Counted from the first letter of the stretch, positions 16,480-26,998 are shown. The stretch is DNA of 48,737 nt from Vibrio lentus (GCF_002875945.1 NZ_MCZK01000133.1:1-48737), one strand, 5' to 3'. Translations and numbers: made by a program. The notes: generated by a model from the sequence alone, not told the origin.

Positions 16480-16561
16480 AACAGGCTGCGTAAGTTTTCG
16501 ACGTGCTATTCGATTGAGTGTTCGATTTGCTTTTTATGTTGTAACCTTAAGCCTGTTTTTT
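16480..16561 (+). terminator. Probable terminator of the ABC operon
   Basis: AACAGGCT (16480-16487) and AGCCTGTT (16550-16557) are perfect complements and are followed by TTTTT, but the loop is 62 nt and must fold internally. It begins nine bases after the permease stop. Confidence 0.5.
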
Positions 16562-16631
16562 AGAATTGGCTTTCGGATCGGTTGTCGATCGGTTTTTAGC
16601 CTAGTTAAGTGTTCAGCGTTAAGGATTCAAC

Positions 16632-16874
16632 ATGTATCTCGTTTTGTATTGCCACAATATTGGTATGACCGATTTTTCCTTCTTTGAAACAGAAGATTTC
16701 GACAAAGAAGATGGCTATATCGTACGAGGTAAATGGCCTAACGAGAAAGCGTTTCGTGACTACTTAACTAAAGAGTTTGGTGACATGAGCGAATTTAAAG
16801 TGATCGACTTAATCGCCAAAGGTGCTGAAGCAGAACACTACTCACCAGAAGAGTTGATGAGCTTATCTCTCTAA
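16632..16874 (+). CDS. Small acidic conserved-type hypothetical protein
   Basis: An 80-residue acidic protein preceded by a good ribosome binding site (AAGGA, seven bases before the ATG). It begins MYLVLYCHNIGMTDFSFFETEDF and has no signal peptide or membrane helix. The pattern of beta strand then helices with an acidic C-terminus suggests a compact soluble domain. I do not recognise the family. It lies between the ABC operon terminator and a strong bidirectional terminator, so it is expressed alone. Confidence 0.75.
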   Translation: MYLVLYCHNIGMTDFSFFETEDFDKEDGYIVRGKWPNEKAFRDYLTKEFGDMSEFKVIDLIAKGAEAEHYSPEELMSLSL

Positions 16875-16925
16875 CTGTCAGCTCGTAACAACTAGCTAAA
16901 TAACGTGTTATCAAACGAATAAAGA

Positions 16926-16954
16926 AATGGCAGCCTGATTGGGCTGCCATTTTT
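16926..16954. terminator. Bidirectional terminator between the 80-aa gene and dld
   Basis: Perfect 10-bp arms AATGGCAGCC (16926-16935) and GGCTGCCATT (16942-16951) with a 6-nt loop, then a T-run on the plus strand and a weaker T-rich tract on the minus strand. It serves the convergent 80-aa gene and D-lactate dehydrogenase gene. Confidence 0.85.
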
Positions 16955-16994
16955 CGTTTTAAGCTAGAGCGCATCGCTCGGAGTAAGCGTGAAG

Positions 16995-19850
16995 CTATTG
17001 CGCCACCTCGTCAACCAAGTACAAGATTGATTGATACGGAATGCCACTGTGGTGTGATAAACCGATCTCACAGGTTCGGCTGTTGCTGAATCCGCGAGTA
17101 CAGTTGCTCGGCACTTGTTCTTTGAGTGGGTGTACCGCAGCCTCATTCAGCTCTGGCGTAGTAAAACCTTTATCACCCGCCCAACCACAACATTGAATAT
17201 GCTCAGGAACGATGACCTCTTCGGTACAGGCTTTAGCAAGGCTCAACATCGCGCCTTCCAAACCCATTCGACGAGAGCTACAAGTCACATGCAGCATCAC
17301 GGTTTCTTGCAGTGGCTCAAGCGTCAGGTGTTCAAGAAGGTATTGGTTTACAAACCCTGTAGGCTCTAATACCTCTAACGGCTTGGTGAACTGCTCAATA
17401 CTGCGTTTGGCGCACGGACTGGTGTCCATTAGTACTGGGTATTCACCTTGACGACTGGCTTGCCATAGCACTTCTTCCAACTGCTGAGCCTTCGATTGAG
17501 CTAAGTCGGTCATTCCTTTGCTGTCGTAAGGCATACCACAACATTGGTCGTCGAGCTTCTTCGGAAGAATAACCTCAAATCCAGCCTTGTTGAGTAAAGA
17601 CATGGTTACTTCAGTCAGAGGACGCTGATCGCCTGCATCGCTTTGCTGTCCCATGGTTCGACTAGCACACGAAGGCAGGTAAACCACCTTCTTATGATTG
17701 TTTGAATTTTCTGCCGTCATTGGAGAAGAGGTTAGTGTATGGCTGTTGGACTGTGGCATTTCTGGCATCCAAACGGGTGTCGCACCTTTAGTCATCGAGC
17801 GCAAGCCATTGGTTAGCTTACCGACTGTGTTTGCGCCTAATACTTTGCTCGCCACTTGATTGGTTTTGAGGCCAGCCTTGGTCAGCTTAGTGGTGGTCGA
17901 GAAATGATCCGCTGTCCACTTTGCGATTGGCGTAAATTTCTCGTACTTGGCAACACGAAGCTTCTTAATCAAGTCACCAGTGTTGATGCCTACTGGGCAA
18001 CGCTCGGCACACAGGCCCGTTGCGGCGCAGGTATCAATACCTTGATATTCAAAAGTCTTCTCTAGCTCGCTTGCTTCTATTTCTTCGCCCGCAGCGCGGC
18101 GGCGTTGCAGTTCTCGGTAGAGAACAATGCGTTGGCGTGGTGATAGAGTCAGCGTACGAGACGGACAAACAGGCTCGCAAAATCCACACTCAATGCAGCG
18201 GTCGACAAGGTCATCGGCAGCAGGCATTGGCTTCAGGTTTGTTATGTGTGAATTCGGATTGTCGTTAATAATAACGCCGGGGTTGAGCAGTCTTTCTGGG
18301 TCAAACAGCGCTTTGATCTGTTGCATCAAGGCGTAGCCATCTTTTCCCCATTCCAACTCCACATAAGGCGCCATGTTACGACCAGTACCATGCTCTGCTT
18401 TCAGAGAACCTTGGTATTTCACCGCAACTAGTTCGGCAACGTCATCCATGAAACCGCCGTAGCGATCGATTTCTGTTTGGCTGTCGAAGCCTTGAGTAAA
18501 TACAAAGTGCAGGTTGCCTTCGAGGGCGTGACCAAAAATGATCGCTTCACTGTATTCGTATTTATCGAACAACTCTTGCAGCTCTCGAATACCATTAGCA
18601 AGGCTTTCGACAGGGAAAGCCACGTCTTCAATGATAACGGTCGTACCGACTTCACGAACGGCTCCAACGGCAGGGAACATGCCTTTTCGAATGCCCCATA
18701 GAGTCGCGACTGTCTTTGGATCGGAAGTGAAAGGAACCGATTCAACAATCGTGTATTCAGTTAATGCGTCCAAAATTGATTTACATTGTAAATCTAAGTC
18801 CAGCTGGGAGCTGGCGTGTGATTCAACCAAAATAGCTGCGGCTTCTAAATCCAAGCTTGGCATAAATGCAGGCATACCTGGTTTATCAGCCACTGAACGC
18901 AGTGCTCTGCCATCCATCAATTCAACCGCAGCAACCGGTGTTTTTGATAGCGTAGTCACGGCTTTACTTGCTTGTTCGATGTCGGCAAACACCAGCAGCG
19001 CCGAAGCTTTGTTTGGGTGTTCGATAACCGTGTTGTAGGTAATCTCAGCGATGAAGCCTAGCGTGCCTTCAGAGCCAATCATCAGGTGTTTGATGATCTC
19101 AATTGGGTCGTGGTAATCGACCAAGGCATTAAGCGCGTAGCCCGTGGTATTTTTGAGGCGGTACTTATGGCGGATTCTGTCTGCCAGTTCTTGATTCGAG
19201 CTAGTCTGTCTGTGTAAATCAACAATGCCTTCAAACAGCGCTTTGTGTGATTGCTTGAAAGCCTCAACGTTGGCGTTATCAGCCGTATCAAGTAGGGAGC
19301 CATCACTCAATACGATTTTCATGCTCTCGACGGTGCGATACGAGTTTTGTGCAGTACCACAACACATCCCGCTGGCGTTGTTCGCCGCGATACCACCGAT
19401 TTTACAGGTATTGATAGAGGCTGGGTCTGGGCCGATTTTACGTTGGAAGGGGGCGAGGTATTTGTTGGCATCAGCACCAATCACACCGGGTTGCAGGATG
19501 ATCTGATTGCCGTTATCGACAATCTCGTGGCCACGCCAGTCGTCGGTTAGAGTGATGAGTACCGAGTCTGAAACCGCTTGCCCTGAAAGGCTGGTGCCAG
19601 CGGCGCGAAAGGTAAAATGAATACCCAGTTCACGACAGCTTTGAATGGTGAATATGATTTCGTCTAAGTTCTTAAGCCTTAGAACCATTTTCGGCACCAA
19701 GCGATAAAAACTCGCATCGGTGCCGTAAGCCAAGCGCTTTGCCTCTTGAGTGACAATGCGTTCCGTTTCTATTTTTTGAGCCAGTATTGCTTCAAGCTGC
19801 TGATAAGCTTGTGCGTCTATTACTCGCTCATGGGATGTGTTTGTCTCCAT
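16995..19850 (-). CDS. FAD/iron-sulfur D-lactate dehydrogenase (Dld-II type)
   Basis: A 951-residue membrane-associated respiratory enzyme oxidising D-lactate to pyruvate and feeding electrons to quinone. The N-terminal FAD-binding PCMH domain includes RAAGTSLSGQAVSDS and the FAD-oxidase C-terminal domain follows to about 520. Two 4Fe-4S motifs, CIECGFCEPVCPS (about residue 552) and CAATGLCAERCPVG (about 605-618), lead to two CCG domains (CCGMPYDSKG near 768 and CCGWAGDKGF near 885). The ATG at 19850 is chosen over 19880 because AAGGAAG precedes it by six bases. It lies downstream of lldP-lldD but separated by a MITE and a hairpin. Confidence 0.9.
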   Translation of the reverse strand: METNTSHERVIDAQAYQQLEAILAQKIETERIVTQEAKRLAYGTDASFYRLVPKMVLRLKNLDEIIFTIQSCRELGIHFTFRAAGTSLSGQAVSDSVLITLTDDWRGHEIVDNGNQIILQPGVIGADANKYLAPFQRKIGPDPASINTCKIGGIAANNASGMCCGTAQNSYRTVESMKIVLSDGSLLDTADNANVEAFKQSHKALFEGIVDLHRQTSSNQELADRIRHKYRLKNTTGYALNALVDYHDPIEIIKHLMIGSEGTLGFIAEITYNTVIEHPNKASALLVFADIEQASKAVTTLSKTPVAAVELMDGRALRSVADKPGMPAFMPSLDLEAAAILVESHASSQLDLDLQCKSILDALTEYTIVESVPFTSDPKTVATLWGIRKGMFPAVGAVREVGTTVIIEDVAFPVESLANGIRELQELFDKYEYSEAIIFGHALEGNLHFVFTQGFDSQTEIDRYGGFMDDVAELVAVKYQGSLKAEHGTGRNMAPYVELEWGKDGYALMQQIKALFDPERLLNPGVIINDNPNSHITNLKPMPAADDLVDRCIECGFCEPVCPSRTLTLSPRQRIVLYRELQRRRAAGEEIEASELEKTFEYQGIDTCAATGLCAERCPVGINTGDLIKKLRVAKYEKFTPIAKWTADHFSTTTKLTKAGLKTNQVASKVLGANTVGKLTNGLRSMTKGATPVWMPEMPQSNSHTLTSSPMTAENSNNHKKVVYLPSCASRTMGQQSDAGDQRPLTEVTMSLLNKAGFEVILPKKLDDQCCGMPYDSKGMTDLAQSKAQQLEEVLWQASRQGEYPVLMDTSPCAKRSIEQFTKPLEVLEPTGFVNQYLLEHLTLEPLQETVMLHVTCSSRRMGLEGAMLSLAKACTEEVIVPEHIQCCGWAGDKGFTTPELNEAAVHPLKEQVPSNCTRGFSNSRTCEIGLSHHSGIPYQSILYLVDEVAQ

Positions 19851-19886
19851 CTTTGCTTCCTTGTGCTTCTTATTTGGCACTGATTA

Positions 19887-20163
19887 GGGCGTGTTGATCT
19901 TTCGTGGTTAAATTTTGTTCGAATGGGGACGCCTAGTCAAAAGCGTTTTAATCGCGGCGAGGGGGAAGTAGCCTAGTCACTCTAAGCAAATCCCCCTCAA
20001 CAAAGAGTAAAACGCTTTTAGCCGAACCCTTCGGGCAGCGTTTGCTGGCCATTTCTACTACGTTATCGGCTTCTCATGTAGGCTAGCTACACATCGACGC
20101 CTCTGCCTTGTATAAATACCCAGCAACTCGCTGCAAAAATCAGCTCGAAAGATCAACACGCCC
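19887..20163. mobile_element. 277-bp MITE-like element with TA target duplication
   Basis: The ends GGGCGTGTTGATCTTTCG (19887-19904) and its exact complement (20146-20163) form 18-bp terminal inverted repeats, each flanked by TA, as for elements mobilised by IS630/Tc1-type transposases. No transposase is encoded. Inside, AAAAGCGTTTTA (19939-19950) and its complement (20008-20019) and GAGGGGGA (19959-19966) with TCCCCCTC (19991-19998) make nested hairpins. It sits 37 bp upstream of the D-lactate dehydrogenase start. Confidence 0.75.
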
Positions 20164-20193
20164 TAGCTTTTATTTTATTTTCCAGTGCTTAAA

Positions 20194-20229
20194 CGGTGTC
20201 ACAACGGCAGTGGAATTGTTGTGACACCG
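20194..20229. terminator. Long perfect hairpin after lldD
   Basis: 12-bp perfect arms CGGTGTCACAAC (20194-20205) and GTTGTGACACCG (20218-20229) with a 12-nt loop lie 62 bp past the lldD stop. On the minus strand it is followed by TTT only, so it may end or stabilise the lldPD transcript, or be a regulator palindrome. Confidence 0.5.
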
Positions 20230-20291
20230 ATTGAACTTCAGTCTAAGTAGACCAAAGCATTAGTCCGAATCTGAGCCTGAGTCGTGGCCGA

Positions 20292-21431
20292 TTAATCTAG
20301 CCCTACCAGAGATTCACGAGTTAAGTCTTTGATTGTTTTGGCGCCAGTTAATGTCATGGCAACGCGCATCTCTTTGTCGTACAGGTCGAGTAGGTTTTCA
20401 ACGCCTGCTTGTCCTTGCGCCGCTAACGCGTAGACGAATGAGCGGCCAAGCAAAGTACAGTCTGCGCCCATCGCCATCATGCGAACCACATCTAAGCCAG
20501 TACGAATGCCAGAGTCGACCAGAATCTTAGTGTCGCCTTTTACTGCATCTGCAATTGCAGGCAGTGCTTTAGCGCTTGATAGAACACCATCAAGCTGACG
20601 ACCACCGTGGTTTGAAACTACGATACCGTCTGCACCAAATCTCACGGCGTCTTTTGCATCTTCTTCATCAAGAATGCCTTTGATGACCATTGGGCCATCC
20701 CAGAAATCACGGATCCACTCTAGGTCTTTCCATGAAATCGACGGGTCGAAGTTGTCACCCAACCAACCGATGTAGTCTTCCAGTTTAGTTGGAGAACCTC
20801 GGTAAGTAGAGATATTGCCAAGGTCGTGCGGTTTACCCAATAGGCCAACATCAACTGCCCAGCTAGGATGACGCATAGATTGGAATACACGACGTATTGC
20901 TGCATTTGGACCGCTCATTCCTGAGTGCATGTCACGGTAGCGAGCGCCAGGTACAGGCATGTCTACCGTAAAGACCAGTGTTGTGACGCCAGCCGCTTTT
21001 GCTCGTTCCAATACGTTCTTCATGAAGCCACGATCTTTTAGCACGTAAAGTTGGAACCACATTGGGCGCTCAATCTTAGGGGCGACTTCTTCAATCGGGC
21101 ATACCGATACGGTCGACATCGTAAAAGGGATGCCCTTGTTGTCTGCAGCTTTAGCCGCTTGTACTTCGCCACGTCGTGCGTACATGCCTGTTAGTCCAAC
21201 CGGAGCTAAGGCAATCGGCATCGCCAGCTTTTCGCCAAACAATTCGGTTTCCAAATTTAGGTCCGACATGTCATTAAGTACACGCTGCTTGAGTGCGATC
21301 TCTGCAAGATCGGCCGTGTTGCGGCGTAGGGTATGTTCTCCGTAAGAACCGCCGTCAATGTAGTGAAAAAGAAACGGTGGTAATTTTGCTTTTGCTGCGG
21401 CGCGGTAATCAGTCGATGCGGATATGATCAT
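20292..21431 (-). CDS. lldD: L-lactate dehydrogenase (FMN, quinone-linked)
   Basis: A 379-residue flavoprotein of the alpha-hydroxyacid oxidase family, membrane-associated, oxidising L-lactate to pyruvate. The N-terminus [20 protein letters not shown] is the classic LldD start, and [10 protein letters not shown] carries the catalytic His and FMN contacts; [22 protein letters not shown] is the FMN-phosphate loop. The frame is open upstream to 21632, but the ATG at 21431 gives the family start and is preceded by AGGAC. It is downstream of lldP on the same strand after a 273-bp gap that contains a long inverted repeat. Confidence 0.96.
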   Translation of the reverse strand: MIISASTDYRAAAKAKLPPFLFHYIDGGSYGEHTLRRNTADLAEIALKQRVLNDMSDLNLETELFGEKLAMPIALAPVGLTGMYARRGEVQAAKAADNKGIPFTMSTVSVCPIEEVAPKIERPMWFQLYVLKDRGFMKNVLERAKAAGVTTLVFTVDMPVPGARYRDMHSGMSGPNAAIRRVFQSMRHPSWAVDVGLLGKPHDLGNISTYRGSPTKLEDYIGWLGDNFDPSISWKDLEWIRDFWDGPMVIKGILDEEDAKDAVRFGADGIVVSNHGGRQLDGVLSSAKALPAIADAVKGDTKILVDSGIRTGLDVVRMMAMGADCTLLGRSFVYALAAQGQAGVENLLDLYDKEMRVAMTLTGAKTIKDLTRESLVGLD

Positions 21432-21543
21432 AATTTCAGTCCTAAATTCTTGGGATGTTGCCCTTCTATGAGAGCTTGGCTTGGGCTGCTTTAATTCTTG
21501 AAAAGTAAGTGTTCTGTCTTTCTTTCGCTTTGAAACAAATAAG

Positions 21544-21679
21544 CTGTAAAACTGTAAAACTGTAAAACGGGAAAATGGCGTTAATACCCGAGGGTGTTGA
21601 TGTGTTTTAGTATCCATTCCGAAACTCATCAACTGTCTTATTAGACGGTGTTGCAGTCGGGGAATTGAGTATTAACGCC
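21544..21679. repeat. Tandem octamers and long-range inverted repeat between lldP and lldD
   Basis: CTGTAAAA is repeated three times head to tail (21544-21567). Next, GGCGTTAATAC (21577-21587) finds its exact complement GTATTAACGCC at 21669-21679, 81 nt away; a second pair, GTTGATG and CATCAAC, lies inside. On the lldP-lldD transcript this could fold as a branched stem. Confidence 0.65.
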
Positions 21680-21704
21680 AAGTGCTTTTGTAACGACTTA
21701 TGGT

Positions 21705-23411
21705 TTACATAAGTGCGTCTGTCATTTTGAAGCCGTAGATAACCACTAGGCCAATGATTCCTGTCATCACCAAGTAGTAGAACGTTGGGATGATTGTCTT
21801 ACGTAGTGTTGCGCCTTCGCGTCCTAACAAGCCTACGGTTGCCGATGCGGCTACCACGTTGTGAATCGCAATCATGTTACCTGCTGCTGCACCAACGGCT
21901 TGCAGAGCAACAACCACAGCACTAGAGATCGACAGTGTTTGTGCTACTTCGAATTGGAATTGGCTGAACATCATGTTTGAAACGGTGTTCGAACCTGCAA
22001 TGAAGGCACCTAACGCACCAACCGTTGCACTTAACGCTGGGAATGCGCCGCCAACTAGGTCAGCTGCAAAGTTTGCAGTGGTTACTGGCATACTTGCTAA
22101 ATCAGCGCCGTTAACACCAGAGTTAATGAAGATACGTACCATTGGGATGGTGAACACCAACACAAAGCCAGCACCTATCAGAGTCTTGCTCGATTCCCCA
22201 AACGCTTTAGATAGTGGAGCTGCGCTGCGTGATTGCATTAGAACAGCAACCAGTGCGACGAATACCAAGATACCGCCAGGTAGATACAGAGGTTGAATCG
22301 CTGTGCTTACGCCTGTCTCGCCAAGGATGTTGCTGAAAGAAAGGCTAACGCTTTTAAGTAGGCCTTTGAATTCAGGGCTCACACGGCTAGCAACTAGAGT
22401 GACAGCGAGCAGCACGTAAGGCGCCCATGCCATCGCCATGCTCATTTTCTTATGACCTTGCTTACTGTTTGAATGAGTGTCATCAAGATCGATCTTCAAA
22501 GAACCTAGCCATTCTGCTGGCCACTTGTCTTCGCTTTCAAAGTCCCATTTTGATTTTGGTACTAGGAAGCCGCGTTTTGCTGCTGTTACAACAATCGCAA
22601 GGCCAACCAAACCACCAATCAGTGATGGGAACTCAGCACCTAGGAAAACACCTGTTAGTGCGTAAGGAATAGTGAAAGCAGCACCTGCGAACAGTGCGAA
22701 CGGCAGGATATCAAGACCTTCAGTCCAGCTTTTGTTCTTACCGAAGAAGCGAGTCAGCATCATCGCCATCAATACAGGAATCATCACACCAACGCAGGCG
22801 TGGATGATCGCAACACTTGATGTGATCTGTTGTAGGTAAGCATCCCATGTTGAACCATTGGCAATCAGGCTTTCACCAATGTTGTGTGTATCTAAACCTT
22901 TGTTTACGCCAACAATGATAGGAGTACCAACTGCGCCGAACGATACTGGCGTAGATTGAATCATCATGCCCATCAGTACTGCGGCTAATGCTGGGAAGCC
23001 GATAGCAACCAACAATGGAGCGGCGATTGCAGCGGGTGTACCGAAGCCAGATGCACCTTCAATGAATGAACCAAAACACCAAGCGATGATGATCGCTTGT
23101 ACACGACGGTCTGCTGATATGTCAGTAAAGCCGTTACGGATAGTGGTGATAGCTCCTGTGTGTTTCAAAGTGTTTAATAAGAAGATGGCGCCAAACACAA
23201 TCCAGAGAACCGACACGGTAATGCCGAAGCCTTGGAATACAGAAGCTAACACGCGAGTGCCAGACATATCCCAAGCAAATAGGGCAATAGCAACGGTTAA
23301 TGCAAATGCCACTGGCATCGCTTTTTTTGCTGGCCAGTTAAGGCCAACCAGCAGAATCGCTGCAACAACTATTGGCGAAAAGGCCAATAAAGCTAGTAGA
23401 GTTTCACTCAT
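21705..23411 (-). CDS. lldP: L-lactate permease LldP
   Basis: A 568-residue inner-membrane lactate:proton symporter of the LctP family with 12 or more helices. Recognisable are [22 protein letters not shown] at the start, the conserved [36 protein letters not shown] segment and a C-terminal [29 protein letters not shown]. The ATG at 23411 has GAGGAAG eight bases upstream. First gene of the lldP-lldD unit, divergent from a LysR-type gene that is the probable regulator. Confidence 0.96.
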   Translation of the reverse strand: MSETLLALLAFSPIVVAAILLVGLNWPAKKAMPVAFALTVAIALFAWDMSGTRVLASVFQGFGITVSVLWIVFGAIFLLNTLKHTGAITTIRNGFTDISADRRVQAIIIAWCFGSFIEGASGFGTPAAIAAPLLVAIGFPALAAVLMGMMIQSTPVSFGAVGTPIIVGVNKGLDTHNIGESLIANGSTWDAYLQQITSSVAIIHACVGVMIPVLMAMMLTRFFGKNKSWTEGLDILPFALFAGAAFTIPYALTGVFLGAEFPSLIGGLVGLAIVVTAAKRGFLVPKSKWDFESEDKWPAEWLGSLKIDLDDTHSNSKQGHKKMSMAMAWAPYVLLAVTLVASRVSPEFKGLLKSVSLSFSNILGETGVSTAIQPLYLPGGILVFVALVAVLMQSRSAAPLSKAFGESSKTLIGAGFVLVFTIPMVRIFINSGVNGADLASMPVTTANFAADLVGGAFPALSATVGALGAFIAGSNTVSNMMFSQFQFEVAQTLSISSAVVVALQAVGAAAGNMIAIHNVVAASATVGLLGREGATLRKTIIPTFYYLVMTGIIGLVVIYGFKMTDALM

Positions 23412-23645
23412 GGGTACTTCCTCGTACTGTTTTCAAACGTTCATGTTTGAAGTAAAGATCACGTTATGGTTTGTCGTCATTTGAATCGCTCTGGCCTCTA
23501 AACGGACACCTTATTTGGGCGACTCTTGTAATTGGAATGACTGTTTTTGTAATTGTTTTGTTAATTTGGCGTGAATTTACCCCTTTATTTTTTATTGATA
23601 TAGGGAAATAATGAAAATAATTAATTCCAAAATTGGCATAATCAA

Positions 23646-24552
23646 ATGCGAGCAGACGATTTGATCCTGTTTTCACAGGTAGTAGAACTGGGCAGTTTTA
23701 GTAAGGTGGCAGAGCAAAATAACCTTACAAATTCGGTAGTTAGTAAAAGGATTGCGCGATTAGAGGAAGAGATTGGCGTGCAATTATTATATCGAACTAC
23801 GCGTAAATTGACCCTGACCGAGGCGGGCAAGGCAATGTTACACGGAGCCAAAAATGTGAAGCAGGCAGCCCAAGAGGCTATGGACGCAGTTTCAGGCTTT
23901 GGGGAAAATGTTAGTGGTCATATCAAAATGTCAGTGCCTACTATCTCCGGAGATTTGATTCTGGCAGACGCCGTTGCCGAGTTTTGTAATATGCACCCAG
24001 GTTTAACGGTCGATATGTCTTTGAACAATCGTTTTGTTGATTTGGTTGAGGATGGGTTGGACTTGGTCATTCGTACCGGTTACTTGGAAGACTCAAGCCT
24101 TATTGCTCGTCATATATTGGATTCACAATGGGTGGTGTGTGCCTCGCCCTCTTATATCGCCAAGAATGGTAAGCCGATGCTGCCTAAAGACTTGGTGAAG
24201 CACAACTGTTTGCAATACGCCTATCAAACAACGGGTGCCAGCGAGTGGCAGTTCTTGCATAGTAAGGATGGCTGTACCGACAACGACAAATACATCGTGC
24301 TCATTTTCTACCGACAACGCGACGGCATTAAGAAAAGCGGCGCTGGGCGGTCATGGGGTCGCGTACGTACCACGTTGTCTGGTTTATCACGATATTCGTA
24401 ACGGCCAGCTGGTGGACATCTTTCCAGATTTGGTGGGTAAAAAGCTCGGTATTTATGCGGTGTACCCCTTTACTCGCCAGCCGCCAAACAAGATTAAGTT
24501 ATTGATTGAACACATCAGAACGCGTTACCTGACGATTTCACATTATTTTTAA
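23646..24552 (+). pseudogene. LysR-family regulator with a frameshift, divergent from lldP
   Basis: The first 218 or so codons encode a normal LysR protein: a helix-turn-helix (residues 1-60) and most of the effector domain. Frame 1 then runs into nonsense, while the remainder of a LysR effector domain (SFSTDNATALRKAALGGHGVAYVP to the C-terminus) continues in the next frame to 24552. The shift is near 24298-24301 and equals one extra base or two missing bases. It could be a true mutation or a sequencing error. Position next to lldP suggests it controls lactate genes. If real, the truncated product would keep DNA binding and lose the last third of the effector domain. Confidence 0.8.
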
Positions 24553-24563
24553 TAAGGATCACG

Positions 24564-26624
24564 ATGAGCTATTTAAAAGAGTATCAATATCCAATCACCA
24601 ACAAACAGATCGTCAGCGATGACTATTTTGGTCAAAGAATCGAAGACCCATATCGCTGGTTAGAAGACGACAGAAGTGACGAAACCGGGCAGTGGGTGGC
24701 GAGCCAGAATGAAGTGACGTTTGATTACCTTGCTCAAATCCCGTATCGCGCAGAACTGCGAGAGCGATTGGCGAAAGCGCAAGACTACAAAAAGAGCTCG
24801 CAGCCGTTTGTGCGAGGGGATTACACCTATTTCTATAAGAATGATGGCCTGCAGAATCACAGCATTCTCTATCGTGAGAAAGAAGGCTCGCAGGTTGAAG
24901 TATTCCTAGATCCAAATACTTTCTCGGAAGATGGCACGACATCACTAGGTTCTGTGTCATTTTCGAAAGATTACAGCTTGGTGGCGTACAGCATTTCTGA
25001 GGGTGGTAGTGATTGGCGCAAGATTTTTGTTATCGATACCGAGACCAAACAACAGCTCGAAGCCGAAATCACTGACGCTAAATTTACCGGCATCTCTTGG
25101 TTAGGCAATCGCGGTTTCTATTACTCCAGCTACGACAAGCCTGACGGTAGCCAGCTTTCGGCTCGTACTGAACAACACAAGCTGTACTTCCATGAGTTGG
25201 GAACAGAACAAGCCAGCGACAAGGTGATCTTTGGTGAGAACAACGCCGATCAACACCGTTATGTATCGGGTTACACCACCGAAGACGACCGTTACTTGAT
25301 CATCTTAGGTCAAGAGTCGACATCGGGTAATCGCCTGTTCTATATCGATTTAAACTCAGCAGAACAACAGCTCAATACGCTGATTGATCATGTGGATAGC
25401 GATACTTACCTGATCGATAACCAAGACGAAGTCTTCATCTTATACACCAACCTCGATGCGCCAAACGGCAAGGTGGTGAGCTTTGATACTCGCAGTCAAC
25501 TGTGGCTCGATATCATTCCAGAAAAGCCACAGCCGTTAGATATCAGCACTGGCGGTGGTTACTTGTTTGTTCATTACATGGTGGATGTGGTGTCGAAAAT
25601 TGAGCAGTTGGATTACCAAGGCAACTTAGTTCGTGAGATCCACTTACCAGGTATCGGAACGGCGAGTGGCTTAGGTGGAAAAAATGAGCAAACTGAGCTT
25701 TATTACACCTTTACCAACTATGTAACGCCGCCAACGATTTTCTCTTTCGATGTCGAATCAGGTAATTCTGAAACCTACCAACGCTCTGAAGCGCCGTTTG
25801 AGTCGGATCAATTTGAGTCTAAACAGGTCTTCTATACCTCGAAGGATGGCACTCAGGTTCCGATGCTTATCTCTTATAAGAAGGGATTAGTGTTCGATGG
25901 TAATAATCCAACCATGTTGTACGCCTATGGTGGTTTCAATGTCAGCCTAACGCCTTCTTTCTCTGGAACGGTTGGCAGTTGGTTAGAGCTAGGTGGTGTC
26001 TATGCGGTGCCGAACCTACGTGGTGGTGGCGAATATGGCAAAGCGTGGCATAAAGCGGGTACACAACAACAGAAGCAAAACGTATTTGATGACTTCATTG
26101 CCGCAGCCGAGTTCTTAATCGAAGAAAACTACACCAACAGCGATAAGTTAGCGATCCGCGGCGGTTCTAACGGCGGCTTGTTGGTTGGCGCTTGCATGAC
26201 ACAAAGGCCTGAGCTGTTCCAAGTGGCTTTACCTGCGGTTGGGGTGTTGGACATGTTGCGTTACCACACATTCACGTCTGGTGAAGGCTGGGCGTACGAC
26301 TACGGCACGTCAGCGCAGAATAAAGAGATGTTTGAATACCTGCTTGGTTATTCTCCGGTTCATAATGTGGTGCGAGGCGTCGATTACCCAGCAACACTGG
26401 TTACGACAGCTGATCACGACGACCGTGTGGTGCCTGCGCACTCTTATAAGTTCATTGCAGAGCTGCAAGACAAGCATGAAGGTGGCGCGCCTGTGATGAT
26501 TCGTATTGACGTAAATGCAGGGCATGGTGCTGGAATGCCATTGAGTAAAGCGATCGATCTCACTGCCGATATCTATGCGTTTACCCTGTTCAATATGGGG
26601 ATAGCCTCTCTAGATTCATTTTAA
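24564..26624 (+). CDS. Prolyl oligopeptidase (S9A)
   Basis: A 686-residue serine peptidase cleaving short peptides after proline. The N-terminal PITNKQIVSDDYFGQRIEDPYRWLED and the seven-blade propeller (about residues 75-410) are typical; the alpha/beta hydrolase domain carries the nucleophile Ser535 in GGSNGG, Asp in TADHDDRVVP and His in NAGHGAG. No signal peptide, so cytoplasmic. It starts 11 bp after the frameshifted LysR gene, with AAGGA upstream. A short 3'-end relative of this gene is present at 45526-45675. Confidence 0.95.
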   Translation: MSYLKEYQYPITNKQIVSDDYFGQRIEDPYRWLEDDRSDETGQWVASQNEVTFDYLAQIPYRAELRERLAKAQDYKKSSQPFVRGDYTYFYKNDGLQNHSILYREKEGSQVEVFLDPNTFSEDGTTSLGSVSFSKDYSLVAYSISEGGSDWRKIFVIDTETKQQLEAEITDAKFTGISWLGNRGFYYSSYDKPDGSQLSARTEQHKLYFHELGTEQASDKVIFGENNADQHRYVSGYTTEDDRYLIILGQESTSGNRLFYIDLNSAEQQLNTLIDHVDSDTYLIDNQDEVFILYTNLDAPNGKVVSFDTRSQLWLDIIPEKPQPLDISTGGGYLFVHYMVDVVSKIEQLDYQGNLVREIHLPGIGTASGLGGKNEQTELYYTFTNYVTPPTIFSFDVESGNSETYQRSEAPFESDQFESKQVFYTSKDGTQVPMLISYKKGLVFDGNNPTMLYAYGGFNVSLTPSFSGTVGSWLELGGVYAVPNLRGGGEYGKAWHKAGTQQQKQNVFDDFIAAAEFLIEENYTNSDKLAIRGGSNGGLLVGACMTQRPELFQVALPAVGVLDMLRYHTFTSGEGWAYDYGTSAQNKEMFEYLLGYSPVHNVVRGVDYPATLVTTADHDDRVVPAHSYKFIAELQDKHEGGAPVMIRIDVNAGHGAGMPLSKAIDLTADIYAFTLFNMGIASLDSF

Positions 26625-26670
26625 ATAATGGATTGATTCCAGAATATTGATACTTGAAGCTGAATAACTG

Positions 26671-26703
26671 ACCTCAAAATCGCTCTTAGATTTTGAGGTT
26701 TTT
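26671..26703 (+). terminator. Strong terminator of the prolyl oligopeptidase gene
   Basis: Arms CCTCAAAATC (26672-26681) and GATTTTGAGG (26689-26698) with a 7-nt loop are followed by a T-run. Confidence 0.9.
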
Positions 26704-26998
26704 CATATTTATGAAAACCAGTCAAAATTGCACCATATTTACCTCGCTCCACCACACTCTTTTCCGTGATAGACCCCGCCATTACTGATGAAATGAAAGC
26801 GATCTCAAGCCGTATTATTACGAATTTTTACGCCTATCTATCTGATTATAAATAAATAACTATATCTGGTGATAACTCTAAAAGTTTCATGGCTTTGAGG
26901 CTGATTTATCAGTGTGAACAGCAACCAACTTTTCAACGCTTTCATTGCTTAATATTTCCCTGTTCGATGAAAACTCAAAAAAATAATAGGGAATTACA
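26704..26998 (+). promoter_or_regulatory. Porin upstream region with two LacI-type sites
   Basis: TGAAAGCGATCTCA (26794-26807) matches the LacI/GalR-type palindrome TGAAAGCGCTTTCA at 12 of 14 positions. TTTCAACGCTTTCA (26931-26944) matches at 10 of 14, with a perfect right half. The motif AGTTTCATGGC near 26884-26894 recurs before the lacI-ABC operon (30838-30848). These suggest that the porin is under the control of the nearby LacI-type regulator. Confidence 0.5.
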
